Shown: positions 6,951-14,125, counted from the first letter of the stretch. The stretch: DNA of 14,354 bases from Catenibacterium sp. co_0103 (GCF_004168205.1 NZ_RCYB01000055.1:1-14354); one strand, 5' to 3'. A program made the numbers and translations. The notes: generated from the letters alone by a model not told the origin.

Positions 6951-8828
6951 ATGACAAAGAAGCAAAAGAATGTTTTAAATAGAATTATTATTGCGATTGT
7001 CTTATTGATTGTGATTACTGTATTTAAGACAATTGTCCCTGTACCAGGCTATGTCGAGTTTATCCTCTATTTAATCCCCTACTTTGTGATTGGACATGAT
7101 ATTTTAAGAAAATCTATTAAGAATATCAGTCATGGTCAGGTATTTGATGAAAATTTCTTAATGGCTGTTGCAACAATCGGGGCTATGTGTCTTGGTGAAT
7201 ATCTTGAAGGTTCTGCCGTTATGGTTTTCTATCAGATTGGTGAATTATTCCAAAGTATTGCGGTTGGTAAGAGCCGTAAGAATATCGCCGCTTTAATGGA
7301 TATTCGTCCTGATTATGCCAATATCATGGTGGATGGAGAGATTGAAGAAGTAGATCCTGATGATGTAGAGATTGGTAGTGAAATCATTGTTAATCCTGGT
7401 GAAAAGGTTCCTATTGATGGAATTATTGTAGAGGGTGATACAACACTCAATACAAGTGCCTTAACAGGTGAAAGTGTGCCTCGTAATGCCCATTGTGGTG
7501 ATGAGATCTATAGTGGTTCTATTAATATGACAGCACGTATCACAGTTAAAACAACAAAAGAATTTGGTGAATCAACAGTTTCTAAGATTCTTGATCTTGT
7601 AGAAAATTCAAGTATGAAGAAATCCAAGACAGAAAACTTTATTACGAAGTTTGCAAAGTATTATACACCTGTTGTATGTTATAGTGCGCTCGCTTTGGCT
7701 GTTATTCCCCCTATTGTCTTAACTATTATGGGACAGCCTGCCCATTTCGGTGACTGGATTTTTAGAGCCCTCACATTCTTAGTAATCAGCTGTCCTTGTG
7801 CTCTTGTTATTTCTATTCCATTAAGTTTCTTTGGTGGTATTGGATGTGCCAGCAAGAACGGTATTCTTGTAAAAGGTTCTAACTACCTAGAAACGTTATC
7901 CGATGTTAAGTACTTCGTATTTGATAAGACAGGTACATTGACTAAGGGTGTATTTGAAGTGACTGATGTTGTACCTGCAGAAGGTTTTGATAAAGATCAC
8001 TTACTTGAATATGCTGCTTATGCAGAAAGTGCTTCAACACATCCTATCAGCGTCAGCTTAAAGAAAGCTTATAATCAAAAAATCGATAACACACTTGTAG
8101 ATCATATTCAGGAAATTGCAGGACATGGTGTAGAAGCAGACTATAAGGGTCATCATATTCTTGCAGGTAATGCGAAATTAATGAAGTTAAAAGGTATTGA
8201 TTATAGTGCTTATACAAAGGCTGGTACACTTGTATATGTAGCAGTTGATGACAAATATGCAGGTTGTATTGTGATTTCTGATATTATCAAGGATCATGCT
8301 AAAGAAACTATTAGTGGTTTGAAATCATTAGGGGCTAAGGAAACTGTTATGTTAACAGGTGATAGTGCTTCTACTGCAGATCTTGTAGCCAATACAATTG
8401 GTATTGATACAGTACATAGTGAACTTCTTCCTGCAGATAAGGTAGAAGAAGTAGAAAAGTTGTTAGCTAAGAAATCAGAAAAAGAAAAACTTGCCTTTGT
8501 TGGTGATGGTATCAATGATGCACCAGTACTCTCTCGTGCTGATATTGGTATTGCGATGGGTGGTCTTGGTAGTGATGCTGCCATTGAAGCAGCAGATGTT
8601 GTTTTGATGGATGATGATCCATTAAAGATTTCCCTTGCAATGAAGATTTCTTCTAAGACATTAAAAATTGTGAAACAGAATATCGTCTTTGCGTTAGCTG
8701 TTAAGTTCATCTGTTTAGTATTAGGTGCACTTGGTATTGCGAATATGTGGCTTGCAATATTTGCAGATGTAGGTGTTATGATTCTTGCAGTAATGAACGC
8801 AACACGTGCTCTCACAATTCATAATTAA
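6951..8828 (+). CDS. P1B-type Zn/Cd/Pb-exporting ATPase
   Basis: A 625-residue heavy-metal efflux pump in the cytoplasmic membrane (CadA/ZntA-like, P1B-2). Visible motifs: actuator TGES (172-175); transmembrane CPC (281-283); phosphorylation site DKTGT with D325; the HP pair H364-P365; the hinge GDGINDAP (518-525); and D606 in the last transmembrane region (FADVGVMILAVMNA). The CPC together with this acidic residue matches zinc/cadmium rather than copper pumps. The N-terminus begins directly with membrane helices and has no HMA domain, unlike most CadA proteins. The HMA function is supplied by the gene just upstream. I chose the ATG at 6951, eight bases after AAGGAG, over the GTG at 6942 that overlaps this site. 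It is the last gene of the operon. Confidence 0.93.
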   Translation: MTKKQKNVLNRIIIAIVLLIVITVFKTIVPVPGYVEFILYLIPYFVIGHDILRKSIKNISHGQVFDENFLMAVATIGAMCLGEYLEGSAVMVFYQIGELFQSIAVGKSRKNIAALMDIRPDYANIMVDGEIEEVDPDDVEIGSEIIVNPGEKVPIDGIIVEGDTTLNTSALTGESVPRNAHCGDEIYSGSINMTARITVKTTKEFGESTVSKILDLVENSSMKKSKTENFITKFAKYYTPVVCYSALALAVIPPIVLTIMGQPAHFGDWIFRALTFLVISCPCALVISIPLSFFGGIGCASKNGILVKGSNYLETLSDVKYFVFDKTGTLTKGVFEVTDVVPAEGFDKDHLLEYAAYAESASTHPISVSLKKAYNQKIDNTLVDHIQEIAGHGVEADYKGHHILAGNAKLMKLKGIDYSAYTKAGTLVYVAVDDKYAGCIVISDIIKDHAKETISGLKSLGAKETVMLTGDSASTADLVANTIGIDTVHSELLPADKVEEVEKLLAKKSEKEKLAFVGDGINDAPVLSRADIGIAMGGLGSDAAIEAADVVLMDDDPLKISLAMKISSKTLKIVKQNIVFALAVKFICLVLGALGIANMWLAIFADVGVMILAVMNATRALTIHN

Positions 8829-8852
8829 AGGTATCCTCAGGGGTGCCTTTTT
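8827..8852 (+). terminator. Intrinsic terminator of the metal resistance operon
   Basis: A 10-bp stem (8827-8836 with 8841-8850, two G-U pairs) with a TCAG loop leads into TTTTT. It begins within the ATPase stop codon. Confidence 0.8.
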
Positions 8853-8875
8853 GCATAGATAGAGCTTCTTATATT

Positions 8876-8884
8876 TGATATAAT
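8876..8884 (+). promoter_or_regulatory. Extended -10 promoter of the antitoxin-like gene
   Basis: TGATATAAT provides a perfect TATAAT (8879-8884) with the TG extension, which can replace a good -35. No convincing -35 sits 16-18 bases upstream. The GGAGG site lies only a few bases downstream, so the leader would be very short. Confidence 0.45.
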
Positions 8885-8902
8885 TAAATGGAGGTGTTCT
8901 AC

Positions 8903-9079
8903 ATGGCAACTACAAATTTAAATATCTACACAGATCAAAAAGAAGAAATATTCAATGAACTTGAAATACCCAATGATACTACAGCTACTGCCATTGAAGA
9001 AGGCAGAAAAATAATGAATGATCCTTCTACTCCGAGATATTCTAGTATCGAAGCGCTTAAGAAAGCATTAGACGTATAA
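8903..9079 (+). CDS. Orphan, shortened RelB/DinJ-like antitoxin
   Basis: A 58-residue protein that starts like RelB/DinJ antitoxins (MATTNLNIYTD, the DNA-binding strand of the ribbon-helix-helix, then IFNEL) and ends like them (EEGRKIMNDPSTPRYSSIEA). The middle, where family members have a second helix and an FLRQ-type segment, is missing: IFNELEIPNDTTATAIEEG joins the two halves directly. Typical relatives have about 80-95 residues. The ATG at 8903 is 8 bases after GGAGG; the upstream ATG at 8888 overlaps that site. No toxin gene follows, because a strong terminator begins within 10 bases. It may be a decayed antitoxin or a free-standing small regulator. Loss of the second helix would probably impair dimer formation and DNA binding. 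Confidence 0.7.
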   Translation: MATTNLNIYTDQKEEIFNELEIPNDTTATAIEEGRKIMNDPSTPRYSSIEALKKALDV

Positions 9080-9083
9080 AATA

Positions 9084-9130
9084 AAAACAGGTGGATAAAT
9101 ATGCCATTATGCATAATCTCCACCTGTTTT
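9084..9130. terminator. Bidirectional terminator between convergent genes
   Basis: AAAACAGGTGGA (9084-9095) is exactly complementary to TCCACCTGTTTT (9119-9130). The loop holds a smaller palindrome, ATTATGCATAAT. T-rich tracts follow on both strands, so it can end both the plus-strand antitoxin gene and the minus-strand deformylase gene. Confidence 0.85.
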
Positions 9131-9152
9131 CTATTCTGTATAGAGAAATCAT

Positions 9153-9566
9153 CTAGATAAGTATACCTTTTAGATGATCACATTCATGCTGAATGATCTG
9201 TGCTGTAAAACCAGTAAAAGTTTTAATCTTCTTCTTAAATGATTCATCAAAGTAAGAGACCTTGATTGTTTCATAACGTTTAACTGACTTTTGTCCTACA
9301 TGAGATAAGCATCCCTCTTCACATTCATGATAGTTACCACTTGTTTTAATAATTTCAGGATTATACATCACATGCATCTTTTCATCTTCTAAAAAGATAA
9401 TAACTGCTTTATTATAGCCAATCATATTCCCTGCCATACCAACACATTCATGAAGATGTGCTTGAAGTGTATCCTTTAAATCAGTGCCTATATATAAATC
9501 TTCTTTCGTTGCTTTTTCTGCCACCTGAGATAAGAAGAAATCATCCTTTACTATTTCTTTAATCAT
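9153..9566 (-). CDS. Short peptide deformylase-like protein
   Basis: A 137-residue member of the peptide deformylase family, which removes the formyl group from the first methionine of new proteins. Motif 2 is EGCLS (C86, metal ligand) and motif 3 is QHECDH (H127 and H131 metal ligands, E128 catalytic). Motif 1, normally GxGLAAxQ, reads CVGMAGNMIG, so the usual catalytic glutamine is replaced by M48. The protein is shorter than classical deformylases of about 150-185 residues. It may be a secondary or specialised deformylase, so activity is uncertain. The start has AGGAGG a few bases upstream. The gene has its own extended -10 (TGTTATAAT), just after the terminator of the upstream glucosidase gene. 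Confidence 0.82.
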   Translation of the reverse strand: MIKEIVKDDFFLSQVAEKATKEDLYIGTDLKDTLQAHLHECVGMAGNMIGYNKAVIIFLEDEKMHVMYNPEIIKTSGNYHECEEGCLSHVGQKSVKRYETIKVSYFDESFKKKIKTFTGFTAQIIQHECDHLKGILI

Positions 9567-9587
9567 TTCTACATCCTCCTGAAATCT

Positions 9588-9593
9588 ATTATA
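9588..9593 (-). promoter_or_regulatory. -10 box of the deformylase-like gene
   Basis: The minus strand reads TGTTATAAT, an extended -10, about 22 bases upstream of the start codon and after the glucosidase terminator. The -35 region falls in the terminator hairpin and is poor. Confidence 0.45.
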
Positions 9594-9602
9594 ACATAAG
9601 AA

Positions 9603-9624
9603 AACAGGCTCATAAGAGCCTGTT
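9603..9624 (-). terminator. Intrinsic terminator of the GH4 gene
   Basis: A perfect 9-bp stem, AACAGGCTC/GAGCCTGTT (9603-9611 with 9616-9624), has a 4-base loop and on the minus strand runs into TTTTCTT. It lies just past the glucosidase stop codon. Confidence 0.85.
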
Positions 9625-9631
9625 AAGCATA

Positions 9632-11032
9632 TTATAATCCTTTTTCAGTTAATTCTCTTGCAACATCATCTTTGATTGTTACACCTTCTTCTTCAAGTCT
9701 TGCAATAGTATCTGCAAACTGAGGAAGGTATTTCTTATGGGCGATTAATAATTCATCCATAATACGTTTCGCTTTAGCACCCGCTACAATCTGTGGATTG
9801 ATTGTGAAAGCCTGTAATAGAGTTCCATAATCACCTGTTACAGCAGCTTCTTCAACACATAATTCCATGTTCTTCATGCACTGTACCCATCCTCTTTCTG
9901 CTGGTTCTAATGGACCAAAAGCGATTGGACGTGCACCAGTACTTCCAATATAAGAAGATACTTCTACGGCACAATCAACTGGAAGATCAGGTACTGCACC
10001 ATTATTCTTAGTAGTTACAACGATATGACTTAACTTATTTCCATAAATAGATGCAATTGTTTCACAAGCTGCATCACTGTAATGTGCACCGCCACGTTTT
10101 GCAAGCTGTTCTGGCTTATGATCTAGGTTAGGATCCTTATATAATTCAAATAATTCATGTTCAGTCTGCTGTACCTGCTGACCTCTTGTTCCAACATTAG
10201 GATCATTGTATTCCTTTAAACCGTGTGCTAACATTTCTTCTTCACGATAGTAATATCTATGATATCCACAAGGAATCATATTCATACGTAATAACTGTTC
10301 TTTAAAGAATGGGATATCATGAATATTAGCTGGAATACCCATATCTTTACCTTCATACATTGCATTGATGATGTCTTTAGTCACTTCATGACCATTTTCA
10401 TCAAATACTTTATGCCAATGGAAATGGTTTAAACCTGCAAACTTGTAAGTTAACTGATCCAATGTTTTTCCAATTGTTTTTGGTTCATCCATCATAGCAC
10501 CTACTGGTACGTTACATAAACCAATAACCTTATCCCACTTACCATATTTCATAACTGATTCAGTAACCATTCCACTTGGGTTAGTGAAGTTGATTAACCA
10601 TGCATCAGGACATAATTCCTTCATATCTTCTACGATACTTAAGATAACTGGAATAGTACGTAATGCCTTAAACATACCTCCCGCACCATTTGTTTCCTGT
10701 CCTAACATTCCATAAGAAAATGGAATTCTTTCATCCTTGATACGTGCATTTAATAAACCTACTCTAAACTGTGTAGTAACGAAGTCAGCTTCTGGTAATG
10801 CTTCTCTACGATCTAATGTAAGATGTACTTTTACATCATAAGGAGATGCATCCCACATTCTCTGTGCCATTTCTCCTACGATTTCAAGTTTTTCTTTACC
10901 ATCTTCGATATCACATAGCCAGATTTCTCTGATTGGTAATTCATCATATCTCTTGATGAACCCTTCCATTAATTCTGGTGTATAGCTACTGCCTCCACCA
11001 ATAGTAACGATTTTTACGCCTTCTTTATTCAT
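9632..11032 (-). CDS. GH4 6-phospho-beta-glucosidase
   Basis: A 466-residue cytoplasmic enzyme of glycoside hydrolase family 4, which needs NAD+ and a divalent metal. It splits phosphorylated beta-glucosides such as cellobiose-6-phosphate, delivered by PTS transport. The Rossmann fold begins IVTIGGGSSYTPEL (about 8-21). FTNPSG contains N151, and the metal site uses C173 and H203 (GLNHFHWH). The motif CNVP at C173 is the form found in 6-phospho-beta-glucosidases, whereas alpha-type members have CDMP. Length is typical. GGAGG precedes the ATG at the usual distance. The neighbouring upstream gene encodes an RpiR-type regulator, and a cre box lies in the promoter region. Both fit sugar-controlled expression. 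No PTS transporter gene is in the window. Confidence 0.9.
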   Translation of the reverse strand: MNKEGVKIVTIGGGSSYTPELMEGFIKRYDELPIREIWLCDIEDGKEKLEIVGEMAQRMWDASPYDVKVHLTLDRREALPEADFVTTQFRVGLLNARIKDERIPFSYGMLGQETNGAGGMFKALRTIPVILSIVEDMKELCPDAWLINFTNPSGMVTESVMKYGKWDKVIGLCNVPVGAMMDEPKTIGKTLDQLTYKFAGLNHFHWHKVFDENGHEVTKDIINAMYEGKDMGIPANIHDIPFFKEQLLRMNMIPCGYHRYYYREEEMLAHGLKEYNDPNVGTRGQQVQQTEHELFELYKDPNLDHKPEQLAKRGGAHYSDAACETIASIYGNKLSHIVVTTKNNGAVPDLPVDCAVEVSSYIGSTGARPIAFGPLEPAERGWVQCMKNMELCVEEAAVTGDYGTLLQAFTINPQIVAGAKAKRIMDELLIAHKKYLPQFADTIARLEEEGVTIKDDVARELTEKGL

Positions 11033-11058
11033 TGTTGCGTTCCTCCTTCGACAACAAC

Positions 11059-11087
11059 ATTATACGTAAAAGAAATAAAGAAAACAG
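11059..11087 (-). promoter_or_regulatory. Promoter of the GH4 gene
   Basis: The minus strand has a perfect -10 TATAAT (11064-11059) about 27 bases before the start codon. The -35 region 17 bases upstream (CTGTTT, 11087-11082) is weak, which suggests that expression depends on regulators. Confidence 0.55.
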
Positions 11088-11091
11088 TAAA

Positions 11092-11106
11092 ATGTAAGCG
11101 AAAACA
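11092..11106 (+). promoter_or_regulatory. cre box (CcpA operator) upstream of GH4
   Basis: ATGTAAGCGAAAACA matches the cre consensus WTGNAANCGNWNNCW at every fixed position. It lies just upstream of the weak -35 of the glucosidase promoter. This is the second cre box in the window; the other controls the GH16 glucanase. Confidence 0.65.
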
Positions 11107-11157
11107 ACAGTGTTCTCTTTTTGTTCCTTATTTCTAAGTTTTTTAGGGAACACTGTT
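11106..11157 (-). terminator. Inverted repeat after the RpiR-type gene: terminator or paired operator
   Basis: AACAGTGTTC (11106-11115) is exactly complementary to GAACACTGTT (11148-11157) across a 32-base loop, which contains a small CTTA-GAAA-TAAG hairpin on the minus strand. As RNA it would end the regulator transcript and is followed by TGTTTT. Each arm is itself nearly palindromic (GAACACTGTTC at 11148-11158). The arms could thus instead be two operator sites for the adjacent RpiR-type regulator, upstream of the GH4 promoter. Confidence 0.5.
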
Positions 11158-12045
11158 CTATTTGATGATTGGATTATCTGTTTTTCTACCATGGTCTGTA
11201 AATATGTTTTCACATTCCATAGAAGTCACTGTTTTATTTTCTAAATGTTCATCATAGCTGGTATTAAAATAACCTGCATAAAGAACATCAAGTAGATAAA
11301 GTAAAGAAAGATTAAAAGAGAATGTACCTAAATTATCAATTAATTTTTCTCTTGTGGATACATATAAACAGCAGTCTGACTGACTAGAAAGAGAGTTAGC
11401 CCCATAAGTTGTAATAGTGATAAAGGATAACTTTCTTTCAACTAATTTATGACAGATAAAGAGGCATTTTGATGTTTCACCAGAATAGCTGATGAGAATA
11501 AATAATGTATTGCTGCTACAATAACATGCTTCATAAAAAGCTTCATCTGTGCTATCAAAAATATTTACCTTCTTACCAATTTTCATCATCTTTTCTTTAA
11601 AGGTATACGCAATTCCCTTCTGGGCACCTGATACAACAATCTCAATATGTTCCTTCTTTTCAATACGATTGATAGCTTCCTGAAGTGTATCATGATTGAG
11701 CAAAGAAATCGTATCTTGCAACGTTTCATCATAAAGTAATCCTACTTTATTCGCAATCACTATATTCTTATCATTTTGGGAGAATGGTCTATTACTGTCT
11801 ATTTTCTGAAAGTGTGTGGATAAGTATCGTATTTCTTCTAAATACTGTTTCTTGAAGTCATTAAATCCTTCAAATCCTAATTTCTGTACAAAACGGACAA
11901 CTGACGATGGGGCTAAAAATACTTCCTTTGCGACTGTTCTTACTGTCGCATTTTCGAGTTGTATGCCCTGACTTGTCAAGTACTGTCCTAATCTTTTTTC
12001 ATTAGGATTCATTGGACATTTTTCTAATGATTCTCTTATTAACAT
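11158..12045 (-). CDS. RpiR/MurR-family sugar-phosphate-responsive regulator
   Basis: A 295-residue transcription factor. The N-terminal helix-turn-helix (about 1-75) includes NEKRLGQYL, then ATVRTVAKEVFLAPSSVVRF and GFEGFNDFKKQ, typical of RpiR proteins. A SIS sugar-phosphate-binding domain follows (about 125-265), with IVVSGAQKGIAY and ISYSGETS as the phosphosugar-binding loops. By position it probably controls the GH4 6-phospho-beta-glucosidase gene just downstream, with a phosphorylated beta-glucoside as effector; this is inference. Its ATG overlaps the stop of the upstream acetyltransferase gene by 7 bases and lacks a strong ribosome site, so translation is probably coupled. A cluster of cysteines in the SIS domain (CYCSS, SDCCLY) is slightly unusual. 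Confidence 0.88.
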   Translation of the reverse strand: MLIRESLEKCPMNPNEKRLGQYLTSQGIQLENATVRTVAKEVFLAPSSVVRFVQKLGFEGFNDFKKQYLEEIRYLSTHFQKIDSNRPFSQNDKNIVIANKVGLLYDETLQDTISLLNHDTLQEAINRIEKKEHIEIVVSGAQKGIAYTFKEKMMKIGKKVNIFDSTDEAFYEACYCSSNTLFILISYSGETSKCLFICHKLVERKLSFITITTYGANSLSSQSDCCLYVSTREKLIDNLGTFSFNLSLLYLLDVLYAGYFNTSYDEHLENKTVTSMECENIFTDHGRKTDNPIIK

Positions 12046-12572
12046 AGTTCTTTAAAAGGTATGAATGGCTCAGTCGTTTTATCTAATCTCTTTTCTAGAT
12101 AAACTACATCTAGCCACTGATCAAACTTATAGCCACATTCATGGAAATGAGCGGCTTCTTTAAAACCGTATTTTTCATGAAAAGCGATACTTGCATCATT
12201 TGGATAAGTGATACATCCATAAAGATTCGTAATATTCATTCTTGTAAGATAGTCAATCAAAGCATTATAAAGAAGATGACCTATTCCTTTATGACGCTTT
12301 CCATCATCGATATAAATAGATAATTCTGCAGAATGATCATAGGCACGACGATCATACAATGTCCCTGCATAAGCATATCCTATCACTTCTCCCTCTTCTA
12401 CTGCGACTAGATATGGATATTTTTCTAAAGTATGACTGATACGATCTGCCATTTCTTTAACTGTCGGTGGTTCTAATTCAAATGTGATAGTTGTATTAAG
12501 GACATAGGGTGCATAAATCTTCTGGATAGACTCTGCATCCTCTACTGTTGCGATTCTAATAGTAATCATCAT
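12039..12572 (-). CDS. GNAT N-acetyltransferase, phosphinothricin acetyltransferase-like
   Basis: A 177-residue acetyl-CoA-dependent N-acetyltransferase. The opening (IRIATVEDAESIQKIYAPYV, then TTITFELEPPT) is typical of the PAT/YncA branch. The acetyl-CoA loop is RHKGIGHLL (about residue 93-101) after the strand AELSIYIDD. The region INNLYG-type CITYPNDASIAFHEKYGF closes the fold. Substrates in this branch include amino acid analogues such as phosphinothricin and methionine sulfone; the true substrate here is unknown. Two adjacent ATG codons (12572 and 12569) follow AAGGAGG; the second has the 7-base spacing usual in this window, so it may be the real start. It overlaps the RpiR-type gene and forms a two-gene unit with it. 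Confidence 0.87.
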   Translation of the reverse strand: MMITIRIATVEDAESIQKIYAPYVLNTTITFELEPPTVKEMADRISHTLEKYPYLVAVEEGEVIGYAYAGTLYDRRAYDHSAELSIYIDDGKRHKGIGHLLYNALIDYLTRMNITNLYGCITYPNDASIAFHEKYGFKEAAHFHECGYKFDQWLDVVYLEKRLDKTTEPFIPFKELC

Positions 12573-12890
12573 TGCTCCTCCTTATTATTTATCATATTTT
12601 ATAATATTCTCAAAAAATTATAAAGTCTTAAACAATCGACTTAGCAATACTTGTGAAAACAATTTTGTGTCTGATAATCAGTATTTTCTTTTAAAAGATT
12701 ACGTTAAGATTATATTTTAAAATTGATTACTTTACAATCGTCGCTTAGAAATAAGCACATCATCTTATGAAACGATCAATATAGTACGTGACATTATATT
12801 TATGCATATGAAGAGAGGGATTCTCTACTGGTTTCGCATAAAAAAAGTACCATGTATCACATTTTTTACATGTTTAACAGATGATGAATA
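12573..12890. other. AT-rich intergenic region, no gene seen
   Basis: These 318 bases hold no convincing reading frame. They include the ribosome site of the acetyltransferase gene and several TATAAT-like minus-strand sequences (for example TATAAT near 12610), none with a good -35 at normal spacing. A perfect GCTTA-GAAA-TAAGC hairpin (12743-12756) is present. The region ends where the IS3-like element begins. Confidence 0.6.
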
Positions 12891-13502
12891 TGAACCGCCC
12901 CTGCCAAGTAGACAGGTGAAATAATTAAAAACATGTACCTATGCATAATGTGCTGCCTTATATTTCTGTATCGCCTTGTTCTCAGGTATTGGATACTGAA
13001 TTGGATTCTCATTGCACAATGCTTCACTTCTTACTTCATAATGTGTTCTCACACCAAATCTTCGTTGATATCTTTCATAACTGTAATGTCTTACCCATTC
13101 TTTTATTGCCACTTCTAATTCCTCTCTTATCCTTTAATTCTATATAATCACTATATAACTTTACCCATACAAGTACTGTCCCGCATGCAGGAATTTTATA
13201 TTTTACTGCAATATCTCTTAGTGATCCGTCTCCAGCTAGATGTGCTTCTACAACCTTCCTTTTAAACTCCTTGGTATATAATTCATTTGCAGGCTTCTCA
13301 TCGAATGCAGAATCGCCATATGCTTGAAATATTCTAATCCACCTTTGAACTGTAGTTATACATACATTTATTTCTTGTGTTAGACTAGTAACTGATTCAC
13401 TGCCATCTAAGTATCTTCTACATATTTCAATTTTCTCTTCCCATAAAAAAACTCCTCAGCAAACAGTGATTTTAATTATCTACACTGTCTACTAGGAGGT
13501 CA
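12891..13502 (-). mobile_element. Internally deleted IS3-family insertion sequence
   Basis: A 612-bp remnant of an element that would normally be about 1.2-1.5 kb. The left end begins TGAACCGCCCC, and the right end, read inward on the minus strand, begins TGACCTCC. Both continue into AGTAGACAG and then an ATAATTAAAA tract, so imperfect terminal inverted repeats with TG...CA ends are kept. The left end carries a few extra bases. Inside are fragments of OrfA and OrfB in different frames. No clear target duplication flanks it (ATA on the left, TCA on the right). It cannot make a transposase. Confidence 0.8.
12939..13443 (-). pseudogene. Broken IS3-family transposase (OrfA part and OrfB tail)
   Basis: The 5' fragment (13443-13075) encodes about 122 residues of OrfA with two helix-turn-helix-like units: KIEICRRYLDGSESV with TTVQRWIRIF, and KRKVVEAHLAGDGSLRDIA with GTVLVWVKLY. 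It has no in-frame ATG near its start, and TTA or TGG codons lie at the position expected for initiation. The 3' fragment (13133-12939), in another frame, encodes the last 64 residues of OrfB (AIKEWVRHYSYERYQRRFG to KYKAAHYA). The DDE integrase core between them is absent. The join near 13130 is the deletion scar. Confidence 0.78.
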
Positions 13503-13522
13503 TCATATCACGTTGCAGAGCA

Positions 13523-14044
13523 TTATTTTAATTTTAATGTCTGCAGGATAAGTGCGAGGTTATTATTTGTCAAATTGCAGTATTCGATTAAATTCGCCAG
13601 TTTATCGCACTGTTCACCGTCACCGATGATGTCGAAACGACTGCGTCAGATTGTTGGTAAGATTCTATCATCATTATCAGGGTCATAATGGCCAAATGAA
13701 CGTTCCATGTATTCATATGCAATAGGATTAACATCCGGTTTAAAGAATGTACAAACACAATTGAATAACCATTCCGGGTCGATGTTTGAGATAAAACCGT
13801 CATATCCGTCTGCTTCGATGTTATGTTCATATCCAGCTTGAATAAAAGCGTTCCGGCACTGTTCCTGATAAGGTCGATATTTTTTCCTAAGTTCAGGATT
13901 GCGTTGAATGTCTATGGCTTTAATGCATTTGAAGTCAACATCTGGATGTTCCACATCTAAAAAATGACAGAATGTGTTAATCAATTTGATAGGCACAAAA
14001 GTCAGAGACTATTTGTCTGTAAATTTCATGTTATCAAGTATCAT
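13523..14044 (-). pseudogene. Unrecognised gene interrupted by two in-frame stops
   Basis: A 174-codon frame runs from an ATG at 14044, seven bases after AAAGGAG, to TAA at 13523-13525. It is broken by TAG at codon 12 (14009-14011) and TGA at 13646-13648. The reading continues sensibly across both: MILDNMKFTDK, stop, SLTFVPIKLINTF and so on to DDRILPTI, stop, RSRFDIIGDGEQCDK. Each stop is one C-to-T change from a sense codon (CAG and CGA). The middle part is 116 residues if a GTG at 13996 is used as start. The product is acidic and soluble-looking, with several cysteines and aromatic residues (NIDPEWLFNCVCTFF). I do not recognise the family. It lies between an IS remnant and an smpB fragment and is probably decayed. 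Confidence 0.6.
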
Positions 14045-14086
14045 AATAATGCTCCTTTCTGAGTGTAATTATTTTCTGATAATTTA

Positions 14087-14092
14087 ATTATA
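14087..14092 (-). promoter_or_regulatory. -10 box upstream of the double-stop gene
   Basis: The minus strand reads TATAAT here, 42 bases before the ATG at 14044. The -35 position falls in the adjacent hairpin and is poor. Confidence 0.35.
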
Positions 14093-14093
14093 C

Positions 14094-14125
14094 AACACAC
14101 ATCTTCAAAATAGAAGATGCGTGTT
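14094..14125 (-). terminator. Hairpin after the smpB tail
   Basis: AACAC and CATCTTC (14094-14105) pair with GAAGATG and GTGTT (14114-14125), with one A-C mismatch. It lies at the smpB stop codon, as a terminator would. The T-tract after it on the minus strand is weak, so its strength is doubtful. Confidence 0.5.

Noticed and set aside
8294..8815. 173-residue minus-strand open frame
   Set aside because: It lies wholly inside the P1B ATPase gene, has no family-like features and no ribosome site; it is an antisense shadow of a clear gene.
11025..11213. 62-residue minus-strand frame spanning the regulator-GH4 gap
   Set aside because: It would cover the cre box, promoter and inverted repeat and overlaps both neighbouring genes out of frame.
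12743..12756. GCTTA-GAAA-TAAGC hairpin as a functional RNA, with a similar CTTAGAAATAAG near 11127-11138
   Set aside because: The stems are only 4-5 bp in AT-rich DNA, and two occurrences are not enough to separate signal from chance.
12933..13147. Two plus-strand frames of 61 and 68 residues
   Set aside because: They are antisense to the recognisable IS3 OrfB tail and have no ribosome sites.
13588..13830. 80-residue minus-strand frame
   Set aside because: It overlaps the better-supported 174-codon frame in another phase and has a low-complexity, unconvincing protein sequence.
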